A stretch of 64,000 bases of DNA from Trichoplax sp. H2 (taxonomy: Eukaryota > Placozoa > Uniplacotomia > Trichoplacea). The DNA lies in the NCBI GenBank assembly GCA_003344405.1, contig NOWV01000041.1, positions 1 through 64,000 of the forward strand, written 5' to 3'. The notes beneath the pieces were generated by a model. It saw only the letters and a list, made by a program, of their open reading frames with translations. It ran no database searches and was not told where the DNA came from. The first letter of the stretch is position 1. The number at the start of each line of letters is the position of its first letter. A program made the translations under genes and the position numbers. Shown piece by piece: positions 12,701 through 25,210 of the stretch.

Positions 12701-15264
12701 ATAGGGTGTTGAAGTCCAGATATATCGTAATTATTTTCAGGATCTGATAGTAGTTTGTGAGTAAATAATGATAGTATAACATTATTAACTATATTCACCT
12801 ATGCAGCGTATAAGAGTACATAATTTCTTAAAGGAGTTTTAGTTAATCGACTTTAAAACAGCGTATCAACAGCGTATTACTGATTGAAGTTCACACACGG
12901 CGTGTAATGCAATATTAAGTTTGCTGTTAACCGACACTAGTTTATCGCATTGCCTTTTCTATATTTTATAACTATGATTGAAAACACCCAATCATTGATG
13001 ATCTTTCGAAAAATCATCTCACGATAATAGAAAAGAATACTACGAAAAACTTGATATTGTCTAACAACGGAAATAGTACTATTACTTTGTAATTATCACT
13101 AGTTTAAATTTTAGAAATGTGACAAATTCCAGCAGTAAGAAATAATAGTTAATACAGGATATAAAGTATAAAGTGACAGAGCTAGGATACATACACTTTT
13201 GCTTTATAGATGCAAAGTTATCGGTTGCCTTTTGATTCTTTTCTTTTAAACGTGTTGATCTACGGCGTTTAAAATTACCATAGCTGATATCTTCATTATC
13301 CGAAACTTCAGTTATATTTCGATTTCTTTTTTTCAAACGTGTTGACCTACGGCGCTTGAAATTGCCACAGCTGATATTTTCATTATCAGGAACTTTAGTT
13401 GTATTTCGATTTCTTTGATGACCTGTTTTATACGACGCGGAAAAAGTAGTATCGTCTTCACTATGGGTGTCGTTGTCGCTGGTGCCGATTTGACCATAAT
13501 CTAATTTTCGAGACACCAACTTGGACTTTTTCCTTTTATTACAGATATCTTGCGGTGTTCTAATATCGTCGCTAATGTCCTCTGAGCCAGAGCTATCGGA
13601 CTTTATCATGACTTGCCGTTTTTTCGCGCTATGACTAGTCGTAGATTTGATTCAAACGTTAATAAGGAATAGTGAATAGCAAGCATCAACAGTTACTGAT
13701 GTAAAGTAGATGTGCTATTCTGTTCCGGTGCATTAGCTATTTTAATAAAAATTTAACTGCAAAATATTTTACTTTCATTTTGTTGTTTGGATGTGATATA
13801 GGACAAAATGTGGACAAATTCGAGTGTTTAATGATTTAACAGTAAGTAATTTCTTATATACTGTACCTCAAGCGTCAATAAAGTAGAATTATGACTTGGA
13901 TAAAATTTTACGTTGATAGCTAGTTTATCATTTACTGTTGCGAGTTACTGTACTTTCTGTACAGAGAGCATATCCATTGAAGAAACGATAGACGTATAAA
14001 TACAGTACATATAGTAGAGATCTTGGGACTAAAGGATGATTACTTTTGTGCAGTGTCTGCTCAAAATATTGGGATTATCGAAGTATTCAGTTATCTACTG
14101 TACAGTACAGTTGATATTTGTAGCATTTAACATCAACATGTGCAAAATGATCAGTACCAGCAATAGTAAAACTTTGATCATATCTATTACATTGCTTTCA
14201 TCATAAGGCTTGCAACAGGTGCATACTGTCAGATCAAGCGAGATATCGCAAGCAAAATTAATTAATACATATATTTTAGATACGAAATATCGGAGGTAAT
14301 TTTACAAAAGTACTATCTAACGAAAGTGAATCATGGAAATTTTTGAACCTGCTCAAACAAGTCGTGCTGGCGCATCCACAATAAATTAAGTAGGGCATAT
14401 GTATCAAATACTTTTATGAGACTATTTTATAAGTCGAGCTAACAACCCATCATGTATGCTATTTTTTGGTAAATCATTCTCATTTACATCATCTACTGTA
14501 CATTTAGTATACTCCATATTCTGCATACGCGTATATAGTCATATTTTGTTGAAGGTTATCAACGCTGTTGTGGTATAAAAAATTCTTCCATGGCTGAACA
14601 TATAGCTAGAGTACAACTGTCCGTTAGCTCTAGCCATTTTGCATGAATTTGTACACTTCGTTAAAACTGGCCTACTGTAAGAATAAGATTAATGACCTAA
14701 AGTTACACTACACTGCTAAGTGGTTTTGCATAGTTTTGCTTGTCTACCACATTACAGACAACAGGAAATGATCAAGTCGGCTATTTCTCTATGTTGATCC
14801 AGCTGAACTGGGCTTTATACTATGTGTTTTTCTTAACAGATTAAGTCAATTTTACAGGCTAAATTCGATCATTACTTCAAGGATAATAAACGATGGATCA
14901 AATTGATCTTAAACGATTTAAAATAGAATGTGCGTATGTAGCTTAATGCTTAGTCATAGGGCGAGTAAAATTTCTAGTGTGACCTTTACCCAAACTACAG
15001 TACAGTTTATGCGGCGAATTTTTTTCTCTACTTCTCATTATTCCTACAACTGCTGTCAATTTTACAACTCCATTTCAGCAATTCTGTGCATGCATCAGGT
15101 TATACTTTACTGCTGAAGTAGACCATTCTTGCTACGCTGTTACTCTATCCTATTCTATCTACTCATAAAATGATTCCTGCTCTAGAAAAACATCTTGCTA
15201 GATAAGGTACTAACCATATAGGCACGTCGCTATCGTCATCTGGATCGCTAGCCCAATTTTCCAT
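9768..15264 (-). CDS. CCDC82: CCDC82-like protein (DUF4211-type C-terminus), complete copy
   Basis: Twelve exons in transcript order: 15264-15215, 13628-13195, 12743-12506, 12420-12317, 12119-11988, 11778-11726, 11513-11384, 11214-11153, 10744-10682, 10597-10520, 10370-10338, 9905-9768. They total 1515 nt (504 aa) and every junction keeps phase. The start MENWASDPDDDSD is acidic. Exon 2 adds Ser/Asp-rich and Arg/Lys-rich stretches, with a 29-residue module containing FKRRRSTRLK present twice. From about residue 235 there is a basic helical segment, more acidic sequence, then a C-terminal region with a CEAC pair, a Trp/Phe-rich segment and a final helix rich in Asp, Gln and Tyr. This order fits CCDC82 as I remember it (acidic/basic disordered N-terminus, C-terminal DUF4211). 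The molecular role of that family is poorly known and is not stated here. The assignment rests on motif order and length (about 540 aa in human), not a search. Confidence 0.7.
13251..13424 (-). repeat. 87-bp in-frame tandem repeat in CCDC82-like exon 2
   Basis: Two consecutive 87-bp units (starts at 13251 and 13338 on the plus strand) encode a 29-residue module twice, each with a basic FKRRRSTRLK core after an acidic SDNED/PDNEN-like segment. Copy 1 of the large duplication lacks this interval, and one deletion edge falls in the repeated TATTTCGATTTCTTT sequence. Confidence 0.85.
13629..15214 (-). other. Intron 1 of the complete CCDC82-like gene
   Basis: A 1.6-kb intron inferred from phase-2 matching between the 50-nt first exon (donor GTTAGT) and the acceptor at 13629-13630. 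Several patches are shared with the corresponding intron 5277-6975 of copy 1. No extra exon was resolved inside it, although one cannot be excluded. Confidence 0.55.
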
Positions 15265-17467
15265 GGCTGCTTCAGTATAATCGTAATGAAAACCTTTTAC
15301 TCTATGAAACTGTAGATGCACATTTCACCCTTGATTAATTATTATAAAATACAGAATTCTTAACTACTTGGTAGCCAATTTCATCAGGTCGCTAGCTGCC
15401 AACTTGTCAAGGAAACACTCTAATTTTAGACTTTCGCGGCACTTTTTGAAGAGTTTCGAATTTAGCTTACGAATGGTAGATTTGAAATACTAAGCCATAT
15501 ATTGTTAGCTCGTGTATCAGACTGTTGAGGATACATGCACTAGTCCATGTTTACATTTTAGAAAAGATTTAGCTAAGGCCTCAGACAGACCTCAGTCGGT
15601 CAGAGAGGAAATTAATAAGAAGAACAGCTACATTAATTACTGCTTAACAAAATTGGCTAAAGGCAGATTAGGCAATATTTCCTATACGAATTATCGTAGG
15701 ATAAAATGCACGACTTTCTCTAAAGGTTTGCCTGTACGATACGCAAAAATCAATTGCAGAAGAAAGAGGTATCTACTGAAGGGAATGTTAGGCCTTAGGA
15801 GCTGAATAAGGATGATTTATTTTTGCATGAATTTATAAACGGAAAGTTTTTATAACATTCGGGGATCCATTGATCTAGAATTCAGTTTAAATACTATACA
15901 ATGCAGAATGACTACAGAGTTTAACCACAACTATACAGGTCAGCTATGAAATTGCTCTATCGAAACTCGAAATGACTGCTTGCAAATTTGCCTGCAGCAA
16001 ATCTGCGATTTATTAATTAGCACGAGCGGTAATGAGTAGTCTTGAATCATAGCTTATATTTGAAAAGTACATCGATTTACTGTACAGGCTGACTGGAATA
16101 TTTATACAAATCTGTCACTAAGCCAAGTCATACTAGTAAAAGGACAGATTATTGTTTCTACGATCATCTCATGCATTTTGTGAGTCTGTTAGTAGTGCAA
16201 GCTGTCAGAGCTCATATTATGATCGTAGTAAACAGCTAAAACACTATGCCTACTAAAGGCATTTACTCCTACTCGTATTTTCAAGATACCTTTAGATTTT
16301 GCATATGTTATAGAACAGTATAGAGTCGATATGATGAAATCTGGTTCTAGATGCGGTGATTTTCTTGCCATGTATAAGTTATTAAAAAGACTCAATAATG
16401 AAAAATTTAATCCTAGTCAAATATCAACGATTTGTAACTTAATATTCGTAGCCTTACTATCCAGTATTAGTCTATCCGGACTGTGAACAAGACTACTAAG
16501 ATGAAAGCATCACTTGCAGTGTTGTTTATACAAAGATTGCACCATGGAAACTATTTTGTAGTTATAGAAAGTGCTCAGGTGTACTGTATTAGAAATCGTG
16601 TATTCCGTTTATGTCTTATCACTAAAATCCCTGGGGATCGGTTATACATTCTTAAGATCATAGTTGATAGCTAATATCCGTCTCTATGATCGTAATAGAT
16701 TTAGTGTTGCAAATATGAATGCATTGGTTACAAACATTTTTTTAATTACAAGAAGACTTGTTAAGTTTGTACTGCGTAGTAGTAGCAATTGCAGCAAGTA
16801 TTACATTAACAATATGTACAGCAATCTTTCGTATATACAGTACATTTCCATTTAGTTAAAGAAATTAGCAATTTCAGGGTAATCAAGTTGTTATTAAGAA
16901 CAAATCGGAAGAAAATATAAGTATAGGTTACATATTTTTACATGTATTTGTATTTATATGTACAAAACAGCTATCCAACATGCATAAATACAGTATATAT
17001 ATAATACTCATAGTATCATGTAAGAGCGGTACCTATGTCGTACAAATTGCTGTCACTGCTAAGGCGAAGGATCGTTTACAATATTGTGATATCCGCCTTT
17101 TTTCTTCACTACTCGTTCCAGTTAGAAAAAAGTATACAATAACAAATACAGTGAGACACAGGTTGCACTACAGGAGCTCATATAGTTAGTATAAAACACA
17201 TTTCAACGTGAAATTACAAACGATACAAAATGTGAAAAGCTAAGGGTTATAAAATCTTGCTTCCGCATGTTAGCCTCTAGGCAATTTATGGATGGAATAG
17301 ATTTGCCTAATGTTTAGTAATTGTTGTAATAATGTGCGGTGAAAGGAGTTATCAAACCGATCTCTGTATGGAAAGAACTTGTGGCGAGAAATCGACCGCT
17401 GATGATGTGTATGATTGGGTTCCATTTGAAGCTAAATCATCTTATTAACAATCTTCATTGTTGTAAA
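15265..17467. other. 5' flank of CCDC82-like gene and 3' flank of TTC14
   Basis: Up to about 16860 this matches 7026-8700. From 16861 to the TTC14 stop codon it is unique AT-rich sequence. Several short frames are open here, but none has splice signals, composition or a conserved partner in the other copy to support it. The transcript end of TTC14 and the promoter of the CCDC82-like gene must lie here. Confidence 0.4.
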
Positions 17468-20400
17468 CTATTTTCTTTTTTTCTTTTTTTCAGCACTACT
17501 GCTACTATTGCTAGCGTAATCCGTAGTACTATCGCTATTTGACGAATTATCCTGCTGCCGCTTTCGCTTTTGTGATTTATGTTTGTGATGTTTACTATGT
17601 TTTCTATCATTGTAATCATAATCATTGTCAAAGTCTTCACATGAGCTGTTAATTCCACTCTTTTTGCGCTTTATCTTTTTCTTTGATTTCTTTTTCTTCT
17701 TTTTTCTGAGTTGAAACAGTTTAATTATTAATATTAAATAATTCATGCAAAAGTAGTCTTTTACGCAATAATAAACTGTAATTAATAATCAAATAATTAA
17801 ATACATTCTAATTTTAAATGTGAAAATTCTTGGATATTTAGATTAGTAATGAATTCCTTCCACCTACTTTTTAGAAGAATTATGAGACTTTGGTGATAAA
17901 TTTTCAGCCGCTAAAATTTTTTTAATGTTGTGGAGATTACTCGTGTTAGTACTGCTTTCTTGACGTATGCGCGATGCTGCTTTATCTTTGGATGAATTCA
18001 TTTTCTATTAGGTTACAAAATGGTTAAAGTGTTGTAAGAATGTCTTCGTAGCGTTTGCGATCATTTATTTAAACTGAGGGTATGGACTACTATGGGTACG
18101 ATTTTACTTTAAAAAACAAGTAGTAATAGTAATGATAAAGTTATGTTTTGATTAGCTACTTGGCAGAATTTTAACAGTAGTTTATAATTACACTACTAAA
18201 ATAATCTTCAGTGACAATTACGAAATTTATGATAGAAGAGTGTGACATCAGTGGCTTGCGTTAATGCAAAGCAGTCTGTACTAGGAATAATATATCTTCC
18301 AGATAAATTATTGAGTCAGCTTAATTTTGCTGGTGATCGAATTTGATACAGGTATTACACAAGATACTTATACGTCATCATCCAAATGTATAATCGTAAC
18401 TTATACAAACACAATCTTGCAGATGCTTGAACTTTAAATATTGTTGTAAGCCTTATAGGAAATAACTTACTGATGCAGCACGCTTATGAATGGCTTCACG
18501 GCACAATGCTAGTTTATTCCCGATTTCTGCTTCTTTGGCTGGATTGTACTTTAATAATTTTTCATAAAACTTGCTTGCAGTACGGTAATCAAGATCATTA
18601 ATTGATCTAGAGAAATTGAAAGTCAATTCACAATTATTAGTGAGTATATTTTAACTAAGCTTAATAATATCATTTAGCAATATAGCCATCGTGTGAGAAG
18701 AGAAATATGTTGATTTCGTAAATTCTAACGTCATTGTGTTTAATAGACAGCAAATTACTGTACATATCGGCTACCTTTCAGCCATTGTTTGCAACGTCTC
18801 ACATAGATATTTTAAACCATTCCGATGCTTAGGATTTAGTTGCAGTGCTTCTTCAAAGGAATCTATTGCAGCTTCAAAGTGACCTTCATTGGCCATTCTA
18901 AAGTTTGGAGTTAAATTTTTTGATAGATTGATATTAGACACTGTCGGCATTTTTAATTGTGAACGCTATTGGTAATTTTCTTAAGAATTTTACATTGCTC
19001 CTTTGGCTACGATTGCTTCGTAATTGCTCTTATCGATTTTTAAGGACTGCTGAATTTGTATCATTGCTTCAGAATTATTTCCTTGTTTAAAATACTCAAT
19101 TGCGATTGCCAGACTACGTACAATGGAATATACATATGGCATAGATTAATTTATCGATATATTTGGTACTACGGTAAATATTTAAATTTATTCCTAGCTG
19201 ACATATCAGTGGACCAAGTTCGGTTCTGATTGGTACGGAGATTGTCGTAGAAGTTTTCATTTGGGTAACTTATAGGTGGTAGAGAGTGGTTGGAAGCGGG
19301 TTAAATAAGCTCGTAAATTTCAATATAATTATCTGTATTGATACAGCCGAACATAAGTTCAACAACTATCGAAAGAAATTAAAGGATACATTCAATTTTT
19401 GTCTACCTTTGCTGCTCATTAAGGAAAGCTATTTTAGCTTTTTTATCGATTCCTAGAAGATTGGATAAAGTATTGATGCTCTTTGTATTGTAAAAAGCCG
19501 GTTGCTTTTTTAGATACTGGTTATAGTCTTCCCAATTGGTATCTCGACTCTTCATTATTTTTCTTAATTGTTAAATATAAAACAGAATAATATATAATCT
19601 TTAGAATTATGAAATTTAGGTTCGCCTATCTAATTGCTAACAAACAGGTCAAAATTGCCACAAATGCTAGGCTTTTAACCATATTTATAGGTATTTATTT
19701 CAACTTACTCTGTGCAAAAGTATGGAATATCAGCTTTTTCAATCATTCCCTATAATTATTATAACTGTTAGTACTATTTTTCTGAATAATTTCTAGTAAA
19801 TATTGATAGAGTGCTAGTAAAGGTGTTTAAGTATAGTGAAGTACGGTGTTACAAGTGAAAATTTTAATAAAGCATCACCGTTAGAAAGAATTTTGTCATT
19901 GTAAATAAAATAATAATAATAAATTGATATTTTAGCGTCGATATTAGCTTACAAGAGTAACGTTCTTGAATAGTTTTAAGAGTTTTTCTTGCTGTAGAGA
20001 TATCATAATTTCATCACTGGAAATGTCAATTTTATAGATCACTCCTATAGTAAAAGGTCAAAAATATCTTGTGTGAATGTAACATAATCAATAATACGAA
20101 GGGTGGTTGAAAAATTGCAAGCAAAATATTTAAGACAAATAGTACAGGATCTGGGCGTAGTCATACAATTACTACTGAATTATTAATGCTAAAATTTGTT
20201 TCCAGTTGCTGTACCTCTTACGAAATCATCAACTGCATAATCTTCAATCTGTTTTAATCGAGAATGAACGGGTTTATCCGGATAAATTTCAAATTCGGAC
20301 GCATGACATGAAGCATAAATTTCCAAGTTGGACATATGGAGTTGGCGATGATTATAGAGACTGAGAAGTAACACAGATAATCCAAAGGGCCTCTTCGAGG

Positions 20401-22147
20401 TTACAATTCCATCAACAATATCACCTATTTTTAAAGTCTATGCAATCAAATCGAAAATGATACTTTCTTAAAGTATTATCAATACTGATAGCAAAATTTA
20501 TTACTTAGATGCTGGCTATGCACTCTACGATAGTGAAAACATGTGTAGTTAGAAGTTGCATTAAAATTTAGCTTTACCTGGTAGACTAATTGACGCCGCT
20601 GTTCTACGGAAGATCCCATGTATTGTTCGAGAGGAGGCATCTGTACATAGTGATTGTGTTCCGCTACGAAGTAGGAATTAATTAAGCAATAAAGTTATGA
20701 CCATAGCGTACATACACTAAGCTATCGACTTAGCATTCAATTTTGGCAATACGCATGTCCTCAAGTGTCTAATTTTACTGTTTGTGCTGGATTATAGATT
20801 GGCTCTAGCTTTCAGCTATAATGCTAGGAGTGGACTTTTTTCTTACAAAAGCATCTGATGTGAAGCGCCAAAGAGACAGAATATATCTCAACATTATGTA
20901 GTGCAATTCATGAGCAAAAGATTATTGTTGAGATACGTATCAGATACATTGCCAAAGCCAATAATTAATGAATGTACACACACATTCTGTAGCTACGCAT
21001 TTGTAAAGCATTATGCGCATACGAGTATCTAAGCAATGTAAAATTTACAGCATGTATACGAATAAATATGCGCACACTACGTATTTTACGGTTACAATAT
21101 ACCAAAACATTGATAAATAAATACTAGCCCCTAGAAAGCGGTCCTAGCTCGTACTGTCGACACCAAATAGTAGTAACTACATATACTGTACGTATACAGC
21201 TTCGTATTATTGCGATGTAGTTTCAGCATATCTGTACTACAGTAGTTTGCTTTCTCAACGCATTAGATTACTGATTTAGATACGATGCCCCTAGAAAGTA
21301 GTCCTAGCTCGTACTGTCATCATCAAATAGTAGAAATTAGATATACTGTACGCATGCAGCTTTGTATTATTGCGATGTAGTTTCAGCAAATCTGTACTAC
21401 AGTAGTTTGCTTTCTCAACGCATTAGATTACTGATTTAGATACGATGCTCCTAGAAAGTAGTCCTAGCTCGTACTGTCATCATCAAATAGTAGAAACTAC
21501 ATATACTGTACGTATACAGCTTTGTATTATTACGATGTAGTTTCAGCATATCTGTACTACAGTAGTTTGCTATCTTAACGTATTAGATTACTGATTTAGA
21601 TACGATGCCCCTAGAGAGTAGTCCTAGCTCGTACTGTCATCATCAAATAGTAGAAATTAAATATACTGTACGTATGCAGCTTTGTAATATTGCGATGTAG
21701 TTTCAGCATATCTGTACTACAGTAGTTTGCTATCTTAACGCATTAGATCACTGATTTAGATACGATTGCGACTACACGATATTCCAAATTTGCAAGTTAA
21801 TAATTAACTTCAATTTAGCATTTGCATTTCTTGGTTGTAGATTATTGTATATTAGTATTGCCTACACAAATTGCACTACCATGCGTGTTTGCAAGCACAA
21901 TGAGAATGGCAGAATTGGATGCTAGTGCCTGGCAATCATGATGGCAAACGTATCGCGATGCAGTACTAGAATATCTCATGGTTGAATGATTAAGCAAAGA
22001 TTTCCTTTCCTGAATATACTCACTTCTGCATAGTTCTATTGAAGACGTCGATTCAGATCCAACCTGGCGATTTTTCTTGAAATCTGTGAAATATTTTGAA
22101 GTGGAAGTGGTGAAATGTGCTAATTTTTCTGCAAAGACGTCGGCCAT
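17468..22147 (-). CDS. TTC14: TTC14 (S1-like domain plus tetratricopeptide repeats)
   Basis: Eleven exons in transcript order: 22147-22024, 20663-20578, 20437-20215, 20044-19953, 19749-19709, 19562-19407, 19113-18994, 18897-18775, 18606-18471, 18004-17868, 17705-17468. They total 1476 nt (491 aa) with all phases matching. MPPLEQYM (exon 2) leads into an S1-type segment starting LKIGDIVDGIVTSKRPFG (about residues 71-165). A linker ending NLLGIDKK precedes TPR units at about 240-355 (EYFKQGNNSEAM; ANEGHFEAAIDSFEEAL). The tail is Lys/Ser-rich (KKKKKKSKKKIKRKK and SSSSAEKKKKRK). Domain order and the MPPLEQ, YF..G and K/S-rich tail match vertebrate TTC14, which is longer (about 770 aa). S1 plus TPR plus an RS/K-like tail suggests an RNA-associated nuclear protein; that role is inference. 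The start is the ATG opening MADVFAEK; an in-frame ATG lies 7 codons upstream. Confidence 0.93.
20664..22023 (-). other. TTC14 intron 1, carrying a satellite array
   Basis: A 1.36-kb intron with a strong GTGAGTAT donor at 22023 and a CGTAG acceptor at 20664. Phase 1 on both sides supports the join. Nearly half of it is the 160-bp tandem array. Confidence 0.75.
21127..21766. repeat. Tandem array, four units of 160 bp
   Basis: Units begin with GCCCCTAGAAAG or a close variant at 21127, 21287, 21447 and 21607, so the spacing is exactly 160 bp each time. Units differ by a few substitutions. Each contains a short dyad around TACTGTACGTATACAG and another around CTGTACTACAGTAG. Confidence 0.92.
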
Positions 22148-22439
22148 TAGGCTAACTGTTAGGCACAACGGCCTCTTCGTCGGAATCGATGGTACAACCC
22201 TACCGTACTAACATACAGTACTCACCTTCAGATCCACGCGCTATAAGTACTGTACGGTACTGTACCAGTAAGCACACCTTGAATGTTAACCAGTCGTTAT
22301 ACCGAGTACAGTACAGTACTATACTGTACTTGTAGTAGTCCGCAGTAATACTACCATGGACAGATGGACTACTGTACTCGATATTCGGCACAATGCCACA
22401 CAATCCACGTACAGTATAATTCATGCTAGTCCTTGCATA

Positions 22440-22500
22440 CTGTACGGTATGTACTTGCAGATATACTGTACTGTACTGTACAGTACTGTACAGTACATCA
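22440..22500. repeat. GTACA/TGTAC pentanucleotide array with strand switches
   Basis: Runs of TGTAC turn into runs of GTACA within the same array, producing perfect dyads. Similar arrays occur near 24546-24660, 24866-24925, 25440-25503, 38110-38135, 39570-39600 and 39923-39952. Confidence 0.85.
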
Positions 22501-24349
22501 TATATGCAATTCGCGAAAGAAGAACCAAATGATAGAACTTGAATTTGTGAAAGAAGCTGCGCTAAAATTGTGTTCAGGATAGAATGTCTAATATAATTCA
22601 ACATGAATTCCAATGTATATACGCGATGGGACTGACAAAAAGTATTGTTCGAGCCACAAAAATCTTTCAGTAATATAGTATATGGTTCTTAATTTTATAT
22701 ACAGATATATATGACAATATATACTGTACATAAAGTGCATACTTTACAACCTAATATGCACGCGGTACAATATACTTCTCTCAGCTACTTACATTCATAA
22801 TTAGTTAATTTGTCTATGATCATTGTAAAAAATACTTTTTCTAGTACATTGCTCGGACATTCTATATACAGTACTGTACATAAAGGCGGTACAATATACT
22901 TCTCTAATCTACTTAAATTCATAATTAGTTCATTCGATTACTGTAGTGTAGGGTTCGAACCTTAAGGATTAGTATTACAGTTTACCACTAATACATAACA
23001 AGTACAGGATCGATTTCATTCATTTTGCTACGACTTCAAATGACATTTTAATCGCTGAGATATAAATATGAAAGATGAAAATCATATCACTCAAAGCAGT
23101 TTTTTTTCACTGTACTGCATAGTGTATACGATGATAGAAGTAGGAGAAATCATTTTACAAAATAGAAACATTATTTGAGGCATTGATAGTACACACAAGG
23201 ATTTTTCATTGTCTATATGGAGTTTTTATACTTTAGATTTATTTCAATTGCAGACAAAAGCAATGATAGCTTAGAACTTAAGGCACGGCGGGTGCAACTG
23301 TCGGAGGTTTTGAGGTCTGAATATATACGCATGTTGCGATTAGTGTCTATATATGAGCTCGTATTGAGTGATGTCCGATTGTAAACTTCATTTGTTATGT
23401 CTATACTGTGTAGTATACAGGCTAATACAGTAGTTCAACGGTTACAATACAAGCATGGTTGAAAATTTGGGGGATTAATTTAAAACTTTCAAGTATCAAT
23501 TGATATTTTGCTACGATATTGTTGGCCATACTTTGATGGGGGACTTTTAAGTAGTCTTTTAAAAGTCCATGTTTTGACGTCTAAAAAGTTGCAATACTAT
23601 ATCATTTTATTAGCATACGGCACCATACAGTAGCTACTTCTACCAAACGAAATGATCCGTTGTGGTGGATGTTTATCGACGTACAAGCGTTCCATCCATC
23701 GACTGTAATCGCGTTATAATAGTTGCGGATATCTGTACAGAATTCACGTCTAACGATAAGAACTACTAATAAACAGGAACTAATTTCGGCTATCCCGGGT
23801 CATTATTTATTTTTTTCTCCAGCTGAGCGCACGACAAGGTACTTTGTACTGAAATGTGTGCATTCAATCTTTAGCAGTCATCTAAACTTAGATAGTATTT
23901 TTTATGAATAGATTGAACATGATTGATTCGTGATTGATGTCAGTGGGTTGTGGATATGGAGTACCTTGCAAGGATCAATTGATCTTGATGATGCACGGAA
24001 ATACTATACCGTTTTGCACACTATTAAACAGTTATGTGGTGCTGTCTTGGTAATGCAATACCTGTGCTCAATTGTCACTGAACAATACTGTAGTCCAGTA
24101 GTAGAGTACAGTAGAGATATTGCACTGTAATAGTATTTATTTATCGATTGATTTGTTATTTATTTATTTACGGTATAGTAGACACAAGTACTGTACGATA
24201 GTTTACCAGATTTGTTTGAAATAGAAAAGAATTCGATTGGTTTGTCTATCATTATGGCATTGACTATCTATAGTGTATGACAATTATGTAATTTTCTTAT
24301 CCAAAAGAAATCTTTTAGGCGATTTTAACATTTCCATACTGTATCGCAG

Positions 24350-25210
24350 ATTATCTAAAGTCGATGTGAATCATTACCCCTGGAATATAGAAATATGCCA
24401 TACTGAACTAACTGAAGTGTGCAAAGCCTTTCTATACCGTAACCGTCCGTATTGTATTGGTTGAGGCTAAATACCGACAACACTGGACTTGAGACTCTGT
24501 GCATTCGATTGTTGCATTGTGACTTGATGCGTCGAAGCATCCTACAGTACAGTGTAGACCTACAGTACAGTACTGTAGTGCACTGTATTGTACTGTACTG
24601 TAGTCTGAAGACAGTGATCTACTGTACAGTACTGTACAGTACAGTACAGTGTACAGTATCTAAAATCTATCTCCAATCCAATCGATCTCAAGTCGACGTA
24701 AATGACTACCCGTCGAATGTAGAAAGATGCCATACTGAAGTGTGTAAAGCCTTTCTATACCTTAACCGTATTGTATTGGTTGAGACTAAATACACTAGAC
24801 AACACTGGACTTGAGACTGCGTGCATTCGATTGTTGCTTAGTGACTTGATGCGTCGAAGCATCCTACAGTACAGACTGTACAGTGTACAGTACAGTACAG
24901 TAGAACACAGTACTGTACAGAACAGTAGTCTGGAGACAGTGATCGATCTAAAGTCTATCTCCAATCCAATCGATCTCAAGTCGATGTAAATGACTACCCG
25001 TCGAATGTAGAAAGATGCCATACTGAAGTGTGTAAAGCCTTTCTATACCTTAACTGTATTGTATTGGTTGAGACTAAATACAGACAACACTGGACTTGAG
25101 ACTCCTCCGTACTGTAGATTGTTGCTTTGTGATTTCATGCGCCCAAGCATCCTACAGTACATACTGTAGTCTGTACAGTACAGTACTGTAGTTTGAAGAT
25201 GATGTTGTTT
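24350..25210. repeat. Tandem repeat, three units of about 290-335 bp
   Basis: Units start at about 24359, 24693 and 24980 (landmark GTCGATGTAAATGACTACCC). Each continues through GATGCCATACTGAA, GTGTGCAAAGCCTTTCTATA, a GACAACACTGGACTTGAGAC block and a GCGTCGAAGCATCCTACAG block, then ends in a GTACA array of variable length. The length differences come mostly from that array. Confidence 0.9.

Larger units (their letters stand above)
9495..16860. repeat. Segmental tandem duplication, copy 2
   Basis: Direct-orientation counterpart of 865-8700. It carries the better preserved CCDC82-like gene and the same 5' flanking patches. It lacks about 440 bp found at 950-1395 in copy 1 and has about 258 bp in exon 2 that copy 1 lacks. 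Confidence 0.85.

Noticed and set aside
16483-16674. Short frame within the duplicated flank
   Set aside because: The matching segment near 8205 in copy 1 has an early stop, so the frame is not conserved.
21127-21766. CRISPR-like array
   Set aside because: Whole 160-bp units repeat without unique spacers, and the context is an intron of an animal gene.
22200-22613. 137-codon open frame on the minus strand
   Set aside because: Rich in YSTVQY-type translation of TACTGTAC repeats, which are stop-free; no splice or domain support.
22952-22961. GGTTCGAACC, resembling a tRNA T-loop
   Set aside because: Flanking bases do not form the 5-bp T stem on either strand, and no acceptor, D or anticodon stems are present at the right distances.
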